This document shows positions 1 to 6,839 of a stretch of 9,345 nt of DNA, piece by piece. The position numbers and the translations under genes were made by a program. Below the pieces are notes generated by a model, which did no database searches, was not told the DNA's origin, and saw only the letters and a program-made list of their open reading frames with translations. Each line of letters starts with the position of its first letter. Within the stretch, counting starts at the first letter, position 1. Location of the stretch: assembly GCA_947451445.1 (NCBI GenBank), contig CANFZJ010000095.1, forward strand, positions 1 through 9,345, read 5' to 3'. The stretch is from Comamonadaceae bacterium (GTDB taxonomy: Bacteria; Pseudomonadota; Gammaproteobacteria; Burkholderiales; Burkholderiaceae_C).

Positions 1-30
1 ATCCCCACACTGTGTCCAGGCTCTCTCGGT

Positions 31-37
31 GAAAGGA
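31..37 (+). promoter_or_regulatory. Ribosome binding site of the diguanylate cyclase
   Basis: GAAAGGA lies 7 nt before the ATG at 45 and supports that start. No promoter can be judged because only 44 bases precede the gene in the window. Confidence 0.65.
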
Positions 38-44
38 TTGTTCT

Positions 45-1013
45 ATGACTCCGCCCGCCACCCCCCTAGACGAGCCTGTGCGCCTGGCCACCTTGCAGTC
101 CCTGCATCTGCTCGACACCCCGCGCGAAGAGCGGTTTGACCGCCTGACCCGCATCGCCCAGCGCATGTTTGGCGTCTCCACGGCCCTGGTCAGCCTGGTG
201 GATGCAGACCGCCAGTGGTTCAAGTCGGCGCAGGGCCTGGATGCCACCGAAACCTCGCGCGACATCTCGTTTTGCGGCCACGCCATCTTGAGCGAATCGG
301 CGCTGGTGGTGCCCGATGCGCAAGAGGATGCGCGGTTTTTTGACAACCCGCTGGTCACCAGTTCGCCTTTTATCCGTTTTTACGCAGGCTGGCCGCTCAA
401 GGCCCCGAATGGCGTCAAGCTGGGCACGCTGTGCATCTTTGACACCCAGCCCAAGGTGTTTAGCGATGAAGACCTGCAACTGCTGGGCGACCTGGCCGGC
501 ATTACCGAGCAAGAAATAGCCAACTACCAGATGGCCACCGTGGACGATCTGACCCGGCTGCAGAACCGGCGCGGCTTTTTGGCACTGGCCGGGCACGCCT
601 TGCACCTGGCCTCGCGCAAATCGGCCCCCTGTTGCCTGGTGTTTTTTGACCTGGACCAGTTCAAGTCCATCAACGACAACTTTGGCCATGCCGAGGGCGA
701 CCGGGCCTTGATCGCATTTGCCGACCAAATGCGGCGCAGCTTTCGCGATGCCGATGTCCTGGCCCGCCTGGGCGGCGACGAGTTCGTGGTGCTGCTGTAC
801 GACTGCCCCAGCGCGCAAGCCCACAGCATTGTGGAGCGGCTGGTAGCAGCCCTGGCACGGCGCAACCGGCTGACCCACACCGGCTACACCATCGCCTGTA
901 GTTACGGCATCGTGGTCGCGCCGCCGGAAGGCCGGGAGTCGGTCGAAACCCTGTTGTCCCAGGCCGACGTGCTGATGTTTGACAACAAACGCCAGCGCAG
1001 GGCGGCGAGCTAG
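45..1013 (+). CDS. GAF-GGDEF diguanylate cyclase
   Basis: Predicted to make cyclic di-GMP from two GTP in the cytoplasm, controlled by an N-terminal GAF sensor. The 322-aa protein has no signal peptide or membrane segment. Residues about 25-160 look like a GAF domain, including SFCGHAI and a GTLCIFD strand typical of this subfamily; its ligand cannot be read from sequence. Residues about 165-320 form the GGDEF domain: D202-L-D in the metal-binding strand, the K207/N210/GH215/GD219 nucleotide-binding region, and an intact GGDEF signature at residues 243-247. An RxxD inhibitory site (R234, D237) stands at the canonical position just before it, so product inhibition is expected. The C-terminal AD-x-x-M-F-x-x-K is a slightly divergent form of the usual ADxAMYxAK. 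The ATG at 45 is supported by a Shine-Dalgarno sequence. The gene is convergent with the S41 peptidase gene and shares stop-codon bases with it. Active cyclase is likely; its target process is unknown. Confidence 0.93.
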   Translation: MTPPATPLDEPVRLATLQSLHLLDTPREERFDRLTRIAQRMFGVSTALVSLVDADRQWFKSAQGLDATETSRDISFCGHAILSESALVVPDAQEDARFFDNPLVTSSPFIRFYAGWPLKAPNGVKLGTLCIFDTQPKVFSDEDLQLLGDLAGITEQEIANYQMATVDDLTRLQNRRGFLALAGHALHLASRKSAPCCLVFFDLDQFKSINDNFGHAEGDRALIAFADQMRRSFRDADVLARLGGDEFVVLLYDCPSAQAHSIVERLVAALARRNRLTHTGYTIACSYGIVVAPPEGRESVETLLSQADVLMFDNKRQRRAAS

Positions 1014-2383
1014 TTCTTCAACAGCTGGTTGTTGCGCCAGGGTGTACGGTACACCTCGTGCAGTACGTCGTGGGCCGACGCCGACCGCGTGGTGGCGGGG
1101 CAAGCGCCGGTGCTTTGGTAGCCAATGGCTGTTTGCAGCAAGCGCTCGGCCGGATCACCGAGGGCGTGCTCCAGGTCGTCGGCGGCACTGCACTGGGGTG
1201 CCAGGCCGTTGGTGTCCACCACCGTGCCTACCGCGTTCTGCCCCTTGAACGAGATCGCAAAGTAGGCGCTGCTGCAGTTGTCCTTCTCGCTAAAGCCATA
1301 GGGTTTGCCGCAGGAGGTGCCGCCGATGGTGATGACCTGCACAAATGGCGCCAGCCCGTTAATGATGGCCTCGCTGGCCGAGCAGGTGCCGGGGCCGGTC
1401 AGCACAAACACGCGGGCCAGGCCCAGCGTGGGCAGGCGCTGGTTGTTGGTGCTGGTGTTGTAAAAAGGGATTTGGCTGTTGGCCTGGGTGGCATAGACCT
1501 GCTGCTTGGCGTTGAAGACCAGTGTGTCAAACACCTGGCCTTGTACGCGGTTGCCCGCAATCATCTGCGCCACTTCGCTGGCAATGTAGAGGTAGCCGCC
1601 GCCGTTGTAGCGAATGTCCAGCACCAGGTCGTTCACCTGTGCGCTGGCGAACTGGGTGAACGCGGCGATCAGCGGGGCTTCGGCACTGGTGGTGTGTTCG
1701 TTGAACACCATGTAACCCAGTTTCTTGCCATTGGATAGCTGCAGCACCTGGTTTTGCAGCACCGGGGCGGTGACGACGACGACTGCGCTCATCAACACGC
1801 TGCGCTGTAGCAGTGTGGCGGGGTCGGTCACTGTGAAGCGGTGGCTTTCGCCGCTGGTGGAGGGGTATAGCGCCGCGTTGAGTGCCTTGTTGTCCATGGT
1901 GGCGGCGGGTAAGCCGTCAATGGTTTCAATGGTGCTGCCGCGTACCAGCAGGTTTTGCGCCGCCGGAGAGTTGGACTCCACAAAACCAACGCGTATCCGG
2001 TTGTCGCTGGCACGCATGAAGCGGGCCCCGTAGCCTATGTCGGATCCGGCCTTGTTCAGGGCGCTTTCCGCTGACGTCAAGGCAAAGCTGAAGTGGTCGC
2101 GGGCGGGCACCCGCAGTGCGTAGAAATAGTCGATGGCGTTGCTGTAGCTGGCCTGCGGTACGTTGGTGATTTCGTTGTACCAAAGGTACACCTCGTCCAT
2201 GTAATTGCGCACCCAGCTCTTTTCGGCGGTCGGGGTGCAAATATTGGCCAAGCTGGAGGCCGACGCTCCGGTAGGGCCCTCGGCCGCTACCACCGTGCTG
2301 CTACCTTCGCTAGAGCTGCCACCGCCACCCCCACACGCTGCCAGTACACATACCAGCAAGCCAGACCACAAGATTTTTTGCAT
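1010..2383 (-). CDS. S41-family (C-terminal processing type) serine peptidase lipoprotein
   Basis: A 457-aa predicted periplasmic, lipid-anchored serine peptidase related to CtpA/Tsp. The start at 2383 gives a short lipoprotein signal (MQKILWSGLLVCVLAAC) with a lipobox ending at C17, followed by a Gly/Ser-rich linker to about residue 45; the frame stays open upstream but those codons do not look like protein. Residues about 110-175 resemble a PDZ domain (SPAAQNLLVRGSTIETIDG). The peptidase core has LGYMVFNEH, DIRYNGGGY, and the catalytic region GTCSASE. The nucleophile should be S335 and the general base K360 (TSCGKP), exactly 25 residues apart as in E. coli Tsp (S430/K455). Cysteines sit directly beside or near both residues (C334, C358), plus more in the C-terminal third. 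Substrate unknown. It is divergent from yaaA, and its TAG stop overlaps the stop of the cyclase gene. Family assignment is firm; the physiological role is not. Confidence 0.9.
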   Translation of the reverse strand: MQKILWSGLLVCVLAACGGGGGSSSEGSSTVVAAEGPTGASASSLANICTPTAEKSWVRNYMDEVYLWYNEITNVPQASYSNAIDYFYALRVPARDHFSFALTSAESALNKAGSDIGYGARFMRASDNRIRVGFVESNSPAAQNLLVRGSTIETIDGLPAATMDNKALNAALYPSTSGESHRFTVTDPATLLQRSVLMSAVVVVTAPVLQNQVLQLSNGKKLGYMVFNEHTTSAEAPLIAAFTQFASAQVNDLVLDIRYNGGGYLYIASEVAQMIAGNRVQGQVFDTLVFNAKQQVYATQANSQIPFYNTSTNNQRLPTLGLARVFVLTGPGTCSASEAIINGLAPFVQVITIGGTSCGKPYGFSEKDNCSSAYFAISFKGQNAVGTVVDTNGLAPQCSAADDLEHALGDPAERLLQTAIGYQSTGACPATTRSASAHDVLHEVYRTPWRNNQLLKN

Positions 2384-2412
2384 AAAAGGATGGAGTTTCC
2401 TGTTGGTTTTAG

Positions 2413-2422
2413 TTGTATACAA
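2413..2422. promoter_or_regulatory. AT-rich divergent spacer with TTGTATACAA palindrome
   Basis: The 169 bp between the S41 peptidase start (2383) and yaaA (2553) contains a markedly AT-rich block (about 2405-2455) in otherwise GC-rich DNA. Within it, TTGTATACAA is a perfect 10-bp palindrome 30 bp ahead of the peptidase start. The inner GTATAC recurs at 2506-2511, about 42 bp before yaaA. The AT-rich block is probably the peptidase promoter, but no convincing -35/-10 pair stands out on either strand. Confidence 0.35.
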
Positions 2423-2552
2423 ATTGAATTTACAAAATAAATTATCGCCCGCAAAATGGGAGAATTTGTGTGATCCAGAACCCAAAACCCGACCTCTGTA
2501 AAGGGGTATACGACGTGCCAGTCGCCACCGTCTAGCCCCCGATAATGGGCAC

Positions 2553-3338
2553 ATGCTGTTTGTCATTTCCCCCGCCAAGGCCCTGGACTTCGAAACTCCG
2601 GCCCACCACCTGCCGCACACCCAACCCCTGTTTACGCCGCAGGCGTCGGCCCTGATTGCGCTGCTGCGCGACCAGTCGCCGCTGCAAATCTCGGCGCTGA
2701 TGCACCTCAGCGACGCGCTGGCCGGGCTCAACGTGGCCCGCTACCAGGCCTGGCGGCCCACCTTCACCGCCAAAAACAGCAAACAGGCCGTGCTGGCCTT
2801 CAACGGCGATGTGTACGGCGGGCTGGACGCCGCCAGCCTGGCGTCCGACGCGCTGGCCTGGACGCAAGACCACCTGGCCATCCTCAGCGGCCTGTACGGC
2901 GTGCTGCGTCCGCTGGACTGGATGCAGCCCTACCGGCTGGAGATGGGCACCCGCCTGCCCAACCCGCAGGGTGCCACGCTGTACAAGTTTTGGGGTACGC
3001 AGATCGCCGACTACCTGAACCAGCGCCTGCAGGCCGACGCCAGCCCCGTCGTGGTCAACCTGGCCTCCCAAGAGTATTTCAAGGCGGTAGACCGCAAGGC
3101 CCTCAAGGCCCGCGTCGTCGAATGCGTGTTTGAAGAACTGCGCGACAACGGCCAGTACAAAATCATCAGCTTCATGGCCAAGCGCGCCCGGGGGCTTATG
3201 GCCCGCTATGCCGCCCAGCACCGCCTCACTCTGCCGCAGCAGCTGCAGGGCTTCAACCTCGAAGGCTACGCGTTCGACGCGGCGGTGTCGCAGGTCGATA
3301 GGCTGGTGTTCCGCCGTGCCGCAGTCGTCCAGGTCTAA
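2553..3338 (+). CDS. yaaA: YaaA family peroxide stress protein (UPF0246/DUF328)
   Basis: A 261-aa cytosolic protein matching the YaaA family along its whole length (E. coli YaaA is 258 aa). The family is known from E. coli, where yaaA is induced by OxyR and lowers unincorporated intracellular iron during hydrogen peroxide stress, limiting Fenton damage; DNA binding has also been described. Visible family hallmarks are the N-terminal MLFVISPAK, the central FNGDVYGGLDA, LSGLYGVLRPLDWMQPYRLEMG, VVNLASQEYFKAV, KIISFMAKRARGLMARY, and the C-terminal GFNLEGYAFD. The ATG at 2553 begins the conserved first strand; only a weak GGG precedes it. It stops 4 bp before the 2-oxoglutarate dioxygenase gene, so the two are probably co-transcribed and translationally coupled. 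No OxyR site could be recognised by eye. Confidence 0.95.
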   Translation: MLFVISPAKALDFETPAHHLPHTQPLFTPQASALIALLRDQSPLQISALMHLSDALAGLNVARYQAWRPTFTAKNSKQAVLAFNGDVYGGLDAASLASDALAWTQDHLAILSGLYGVLRPLDWMQPYRLEMGTRLPNPQGATLYKFWGTQIADYLNQRLQADASPVVVNLASQEYFKAVDRKALKARVVECVFEELRDNGQYKIISFMAKRARGLMARYAAQHRLTLPQQLQGFNLEGYAFDAAVSQVDRLVFRRAAVVQV

Positions 3339-3342
3339 GCCC

Positions 3343-4191
3343 ATGCCTCAAACCGCCCAAACCGCCACCCCCGCCCTGCGCCAGTGGATCATCGACCAGG
3401 CCGAGGCCGGGTTTGCGCCCGACGCCGTGCTGGCCTCCATGCGCGCCTCGGGCTGGAGCGAAGACGTAGCCATCGCCACCCTGGAAAGCACGCTGACCAC
3501 CCACCTGCAGACCCGCCAAACGCTGCCCGCCGCCGTGCCCGTGCCCGGCCCCGCGCTGCACGGCGACCCCCTCTGGCTGGACGCGGGCGACCGCCAGGTG
3601 CAGGTGCTGTCCGTGCTGCGCAACCCGCAGTTGGTGGTGTTCGGCAACCTGCTCAGTGGTGACGAATGCGACGCCCTGGTCGCACTGGCCGCGCCGCGCC
3701 TGAGCCGCTCGCTCACCGTAGAAACCCAGAGCGGCGGCGAAGAAGTGCACGTGGACCGCACCAGCGACGGCATGTTTTTCACCCGGGGCGACAACCCGCT
3801 GGTGCAGCGCATCGAGGCCCGTATCGCCCGCCTGCTGCACTGGCCTGCGCAAAACGGCGAAGGCCTGCAGGTGTTGCGCTACCAGCCCGGCGCGCAGTAC
3901 AAGCCGCATTACGACTATTTCGACCCCGCCGAGCCCGGCACGCCCACCATCCTCAAGCGCGGCGGCCAGCGTGTGGGCACGCTGATCATGTACCTAAAGT
4001 CCCCCGAACAAGGCGGCGCCACCACCTTCCCCGACGCGCACCTGCAAGTCGCCCCCCAGCGCGGCAACGCCGTGTTCTTCAGCTACGACCGCGCCCACCC
4101 CAGCACCCGCACCCTGCACGGCGGCGCGCCCGTGCTGGCCGGGGAGAAGTGGATCGCCACCAAGTGGCTGCGCGAACGCGAATTTAACTAA
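3343..4191 (+). CDS. 2-oxoglutarate/Fe(II)-dependent dioxygenase, prolyl 4-hydroxylase type
   Basis: A 282-aa soluble protein whose C-terminal two-thirds (about 95-279) is a P4H-alpha type dioxygenase domain. The Fe(II) ligands are H189 and D191 (KPHYDYFD) and H259 (TLHGGAPV). K269 (GEKWIATKW), ten residues after the distal histidine, is the expected 2-oxoglutarate carboxylate ligand. Such enzymes hydroxylate prolyl or other residues using O2 and 2-oxoglutarate; the substrate here cannot be told. Residues about 12-50 form a small predicted helical region (RQWIIDQAEAGFAPDAVLAS and on) ending in GW-S-E-D-V-A, looking like a separate short N-terminal domain, joined by an Ala/Pro-rich linker. The frame is open upstream inside yaaA, but ATG 3343, 4 bp after the yaaA stop and with AGG nine bases before it, fits best. 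A hairpin repeat 12 bp after the stop may end the transcript. Confidence 0.92.
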   Translation: MPQTAQTATPALRQWIIDQAEAGFAPDAVLASMRASGWSEDVAIATLESTLTTHLQTRQTLPAAVPVPGPALHGDPLWLDAGDRQVQVLSVLRNPQLVVFGNLLSGDECDALVALAAPRLSRSLTVETQSGGEEVHVDRTSDGMFFTRGDNPLVQRIEARIARLLHWPAQNGEGLQVLRYQPGAQYKPHYDYFDPAEPGTPTILKRGGQRVGTLIMYLKSPEQGGATTFPDAHLQVAPQRGNAVFFSYDRAHPSTRTLHGGAPVLAGEKWIATKWLREREFN

Positions 4192-4194
4192 GCC

Positions 4195-4228
4195 CCGTAC
4201 TGGATTCCCGCCTGCGCGGGAATGGCGG
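4195..4228. repeat. Dispersed dRS3-like palindromic repeat
   Basis: The core ATTCCCGCCTGCGCGGGAAT at 4204-4223 is a perfect 8-bp inverted repeat with a 4-base CTGC loop, flanked by GTACTGG on the left and GGCGGGC on the right. ATTCCC-N8-GGGAAT matches the Neisseria dRS3 pattern, and very similar elements are scattered through many proteobacterial genomes. They are often mistranslated as peptides containing IPAQAGIQ, which the minus strand encodes here. It could also act as a rho-independent-like stop for the upstream dioxygenase gene, though no T-run follows on the + strand. Confidence 0.75.
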
Positions 4229-4232
4229 GCAT

Positions 4233-4250
4233 ATTATTTAATGAAATAAT
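4233..4250. repeat. Short AT-rich inverted repeat
   Basis: ATTATTT (4233-4239) and AAATAAT (4244-4250) form a 7-bp stem with an AATG loop, 52 bp before the queF start. With no other obvious promoter between the repeat and queF, this AT-rich dyad may belong to the promoter or an operator. Function not determinable. Confidence 0.35.
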
Positions 4251-4267
4251 CCTCTGGCGCATATAGA

Positions 4268-4279
4268 ACCTGCGCAGGT
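4268..4279. promoter_or_regulatory. 12-bp palindrome in the queF leader
   Basis: ACCTGCGCAGGT is a perfect palindrome 22 bp before the queF start. It is directly followed by a small hairpin GCTAT (4281-4285)/ATAGC (4293-4297), whose loop carries the GAAAGG ribosome binding sequence. Whether it is an operator or incidental cannot be decided. Confidence 0.3.
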
Positions 4280-4301
4280 AGCTATGAAAGGTATAGCAAA
4301 C

Positions 4302-5165
4302 ATGTCCAATACCCCTGAACAATCCCAGCTGGGCAAAACCTCGGCCTACGTGGACCAGTACGACGCGTCGCTGCTGTTCCCCATACCCCGCGCGGGCAAG
4401 CGGGCTGAAATCGGCCTGGGCGATGCGGCTGGCCAGCGGGCCACTCCATTTTTCGGGGCCGACCTGTGGACTGCGTTTGAACTCAGCTGGCTGAACCTGC
4501 GCGGCAAGCCCCAGGTCGCGCTGGCCCACATCACCGTGCCCTGCGAGACGCCCAATATCATTGAAAGCAAGTCGTTCAAGCTGTACCTGAACAGCTTCAA
4601 CAACACCCGCTTTGCCGACGCCACCATGGTGCAGGCCCGCCTGCGCGCCGACCTGAGCGAAGCCGCCTGGCGCGGCAGCCCCACACCGTCCACCCTGGGC
4701 GTGCGCATCCTGCTGCCCGAGCTGTTCGACCAGGAGCCGGTGCACGAGCTGGACGGCCTGAACCTGGACCGCCTGGACATGGACTTTGACCAGTACAGCC
4801 CCGACGCCACGCTGCTGCGCGCCGCTCAGGGCGAGGCCCCGGTGTCCGAGGTGCTGACCAGCAACCTGCTCAAAAGCAACTGCCTGGTCACCGGCCAGCC
4901 CGACTGGGCCAGCGTGCAAATTGCCTACAGCGGCCCGCAGATCGACCAGCCGGGGCTGCTCAAATACCTGGTCAGCTTTCGCAACCACAACGAGTTTCAC
5001 GAGCAGTGCGTGGAGCGCATCTTCATGGACATCTGGACCCGCTGCCAGCCCATCCAGCTCACCGTCTACGCCCGCTACACCCGGCGCGGCGGACTGGACA
5101 TCAACCCCTTCCGCACCAGCCACCCCGGCGCGCTACCCGCCAACATCCGCACCGCTAGGCAATAA
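4302..5165 (+). CDS. queF: NADPH-dependent 7-cyano-7-deazaguanine reductase (preQ0 reductase), long form
   Basis: Reduces the nitrile of preQ0 to the amine preQ1 with two NADPH, the step before tRNA insertion in queuosine biosynthesis. The 287-aa product is the long two-domain (E. coli YqcD, 282 aa) type. The catalytic cysteine is C194 (KSNCLVTGQPDW), which forms the thioimide with preQ0; D201 follows seven residues later, the same spacing as C190/D197 in E. coli. The QueF signature ESKSFKLYLNSF lies at residues 88-99, and the C-terminal FRNHNEFHEQCVERI carries conserved His/Glu substrate ligands. ATG 4302 was chosen because GAAAGG precedes it by 10 nt and the length then fits the family; ATG 4284 (six residues longer) is possible. 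No other queuosine gene lies in the window and no preQ1 riboswitch was recognised. A strong hairpin follows the stop. Confidence 0.96.
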   Translation: MSNTPEQSQLGKTSAYVDQYDASLLFPIPRAGKRAEIGLGDAAGQRATPFFGADLWTAFELSWLNLRGKPQVALAHITVPCETPNIIESKSFKLYLNSFNNTRFADATMVQARLRADLSEAAWRGSPTPSTLGVRILLPELFDQEPVHELDGLNLDRLDMDFDQYSPDATLLRAAQGEAPVSEVLTSNLLKSNCLVTGQPDWASVQIAYSGPQIDQPGLLKYLVSFRNHNEFHEQCVERIFMDIWTRCQPIQLTVYARYTRRGGLDINPFRTSHPGALPANIRTARQ

Positions 5166-5217
5166 AAAAGCCGCCAGCGCATGTGTGGTGTGCGCTGGCA
5201 GCTATTTAAAAGATAGC
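5164..5217. terminator. Hairpin terminator between convergent queF and the sugar transferase gene
   Basis: GCCAGCGCA (5173-5181) and TGCGCTGGC (5191-5199) form a perfect 9-bp stem with a 9-base loop, extendable by two pairs across one mismatch. On the minus strand the stem is followed by a run of six T (complement of 5164-5169), an excellent intrinsic terminator for the sugar transferase gene. On the plus strand TATTTAAAA follows, weaker but usable. A second small hairpin GCTAT (5201-5205)/ATAGC (5213-5217) abuts it. Confidence 0.8.
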
Positions 5218-5224
5218 GGGCTGG

Positions 5225-6646
5225 TCAATACGCCTTTTTGTCGTTCAGCACCACCAGCACGGTTTTGACGATGATCCACAGGTCAAACCCCAGCGACCAG
5301 TTGCGCAGGTACTCCAGGTCGAACTCGATGCGCTTTTCCATCTTGTCGATGGTGTCGGTCTCGCCCCGGTAGCCGCTCACCTGTGCCCAGCCGGTAATGC
5401 CCGGCTTCACCTTGTGCCGCACCATGTAGCCCTTGACCAGCTTGCGGTAGGTCTCGTTGTGCGCCACCGCGTGCGGGCGCGGCCCCACGATGCTCATGCG
5501 GCCCTGCAGCACGTTGTAAAACTGCGGCAGCTCGTCCAGCGAGGTCTTGCGCAAAACCGCGCCCAGCGGCGTGATGCGGCTGTCGTTCTTGGTCGCCTGC
5601 TTCACCACCGAGCCGTTGTCCGTGCTGCTCATCGAGCGAAACTTGTAGACCAGAATCTCCTTGCCATCCAGCCCGTAGCGGCGCTGCTTGAAGATCACCG
5701 GGCCGGGCGAGGTCAGCTTCACGGCCAGCGCCAGCGCCAGCATCACCGGCGACGCCAGCAGCATGATCACCAGCGCAATCAAGATGTCCGACGCCCGCTT
5801 CACCATCCCGCTGATGCCGTTGAACGGCGTTTCACACACCGCCATCACCGGCATGGGCCCCACGCTGTCCAGCCGCCCCTGGATCAGGTCGGTCATGAAA
5901 ATATCGGGCACAAAGTAGATCGACACCGTGGTGTCCTTCAGCTCGTCCAGCACCGACAAAATACGTGGCTGCGCAGCCATCGGCAGCGCCAGGTACAACG
6001 CGTCCACATGGTTGCCCTGCAAAAAATCCACCAGCCCCGACATCGGCCCCAGCATGGGCCGTGAACCCAGTTCGCGCATGCGGTCCGAGTTGCGGTCGTC
6101 AAAAAAACCCAGCACCCGGGTGTTCAGGTACGGGTTTTTCTCAAACTGGTGCAGCAACTGCAGGCCCACCTCGTTCACCCCCGCAATCACCACCCGCCGC
6201 TGGCTTGCGCCCATGGCCATCATCTTGGGCACACCCCAGCGCAGCAAAAAGTGGCAGCCCATCTGGGCCAATGGCGTGACTGCGGCCCAGGTCAGCAGCA
6301 GCGGCCGGGTGAAGCTGGCGGTGTAGCCCGTCACCACGCCAAAGCTGCCCAAAATGCCCAAAAACACCAGCCAGTTGGTCAGCACCTTGCGCACCATGCG
6401 CCGAGGCGTTTCGTGCAAACCCACATTGCCCGGAAAACTGAGCGAAAAGGCAATGATCCCCAGCACCAGGTAATGCCGCTCAAACGCATGGTTAAAGCCC
6501 AGCATGCAGGCCACCAACACAGCCACCACCACCAGCGGGTCCGCCAGCGCCTCGATCGCTCCCGCCAAGGTAAAGCTCTTGCCAAGAAAGTGGTTGGGTT
6601 TGTCGATTATGTTGATCATGGACAAAAAGGTGGGCTGCAATGGCAT
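5225..6646 (-). CDS. Undecaprenyl-phosphate sugar-1-phosphate transferase (WcaJ/PssY type)
   Basis: Inner-membrane priming enzyme that transfers a sugar 1-phosphate, probably glucose 1-phosphate, from a UDP-sugar to undecaprenyl phosphate to begin exopolysaccharide repeat-unit assembly. The 473-aa polytopic protein has about four hydrophobic segments in residues 20-130, a Rossmann-like middle domain (RRVVIAGVNEVGLQLLHQFE) of the type seen in WcaJ, and from about residue 283 the bacterial sugar transferase domain: KRASDILIALVIMLLASPVM re-entrant helix, PGPVIFKQRRYG, YKFRSM, the catalytic SLDELPQFYNVL with its Asp-Glu pair, MSIVGPRPH, and KPGITGWAQVSGYRGET. The C-terminal LEYLRNWSLGFDLWIIVKT is typical. 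Start uncertain: ATG 6646 is chosen; TTG 6652 and ATG 6619 are alternatives, and none has a clear Shine-Dalgarno. It is transcribed away from wza/wzc and ends in a good terminator. Exact sugar specificity is inferred. Confidence 0.93.
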   Translation of the reverse strand: MPLQPTFLSMINIIDKPNHFLGKSFTLAGAIEALADPLVVVAVLVACMLGFNHAFERHYLVLGIIAFSLSFPGNVGLHETPRRMVRKVLTNWLVFLGILGSFGVVTGYTASFTRPLLLTWAAVTPLAQMGCHFLLRWGVPKMMAMGASQRRVVIAGVNEVGLQLLHQFEKNPYLNTRVLGFFDDRNSDRMRELGSRPMLGPMSGLVDFLQGNHVDALYLALPMAAQPRILSVLDELKDTTVSIYFVPDIFMTDLIQGRLDSVGPMPVMAVCETPFNGISGMVKRASDILIALVIMLLASPVMLALALAVKLTSPGPVIFKQRRYGLDGKEILVYKFRSMSSTDNGSVVKQATKNDSRITPLGAVLRKTSLDELPQFYNVLQGRMSIVGPRPHAVAHNETYRKLVKGYMVRHKVKPGITGWAQVSGYRGETDTIDKMEKRIEFDLEYLRNWSLGFDLWIIVKTVLVVLNDKKAY

Positions 6647-6742
6647 CTGCAAATAGGCAGGATCAGAGGGGTTCTGTTACCTGTTGTTTGTCGCAGTTAC
6701 ATCACGGCCATCGTGTGGAAGTGTCGGGAAAATTTACAAAAC

Positions 6743-6798
6743 TGGCGCAATCGACCCGGCGCCATAGTTTGCTGCAAACAGTGTATTGCACTGCAGCA
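6743..6798. promoter_or_regulatory. Cluster of dyads, candidate sigma-54 activator binding region
   Basis: Three inverted repeats lie close together: TGGCGC (6743-6748)/GCGCCA (6759-6764); GTTTGC-T-GCAAAC (6767-6779); and CAGTG-N5-CACTG (6779-6793), the last flanked by TGCTGCA (6770-6776)/TGCAGCA (6792-6798). Their centres are about 121, 102 and 89 bp upstream of the predicted sigma-54 start at 6875, the usual distance for enhancer-binding activators. The activator is not identified. The sites could equally serve the divergent sugar transferase gene. Confidence 0.45.
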
Positions 6799-6839
6799 TA
6801 TTGATTTTACTAAGTATTTTCACTGAATCCAAAATAATA

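Noticed and set aside
66..1103. Long minus-strand open frame opposite the diguanylate cyclase
   Set aside because: It is the antisense shadow of a clear GAF-GGDEF gene in GC-rich DNA; the composition is Gln/Gly/Val/His-rich with no recognisable domain.
2484..2512. Sigma-70 promoter for yaaA using TATACG at 2507-2512
   Set aside because: No acceptable -35 hexamer at 16-18 bp, so a promoter call would be a guess.
2532..3344. 270-codon minus-strand open frame opposite yaaA
   Set aside because: Shadow of yaaA with low-complexity Gly/Val/Gln composition and no recognisable motif.
4251..4301. preQ1 riboswitch upstream of queF
   Set aside because: The leader has short hairpins but not the conserved preQ1-I stem-loop with its A-rich tail, nor a recognisable preQ1-II layout.
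4188..5123. 311-codon minus-strand open frame opposite queF
   Set aside because: Shadow of queF extended into the dispersed repeat; its IPAQAGIQ end is the known spurious translation of that repeat.
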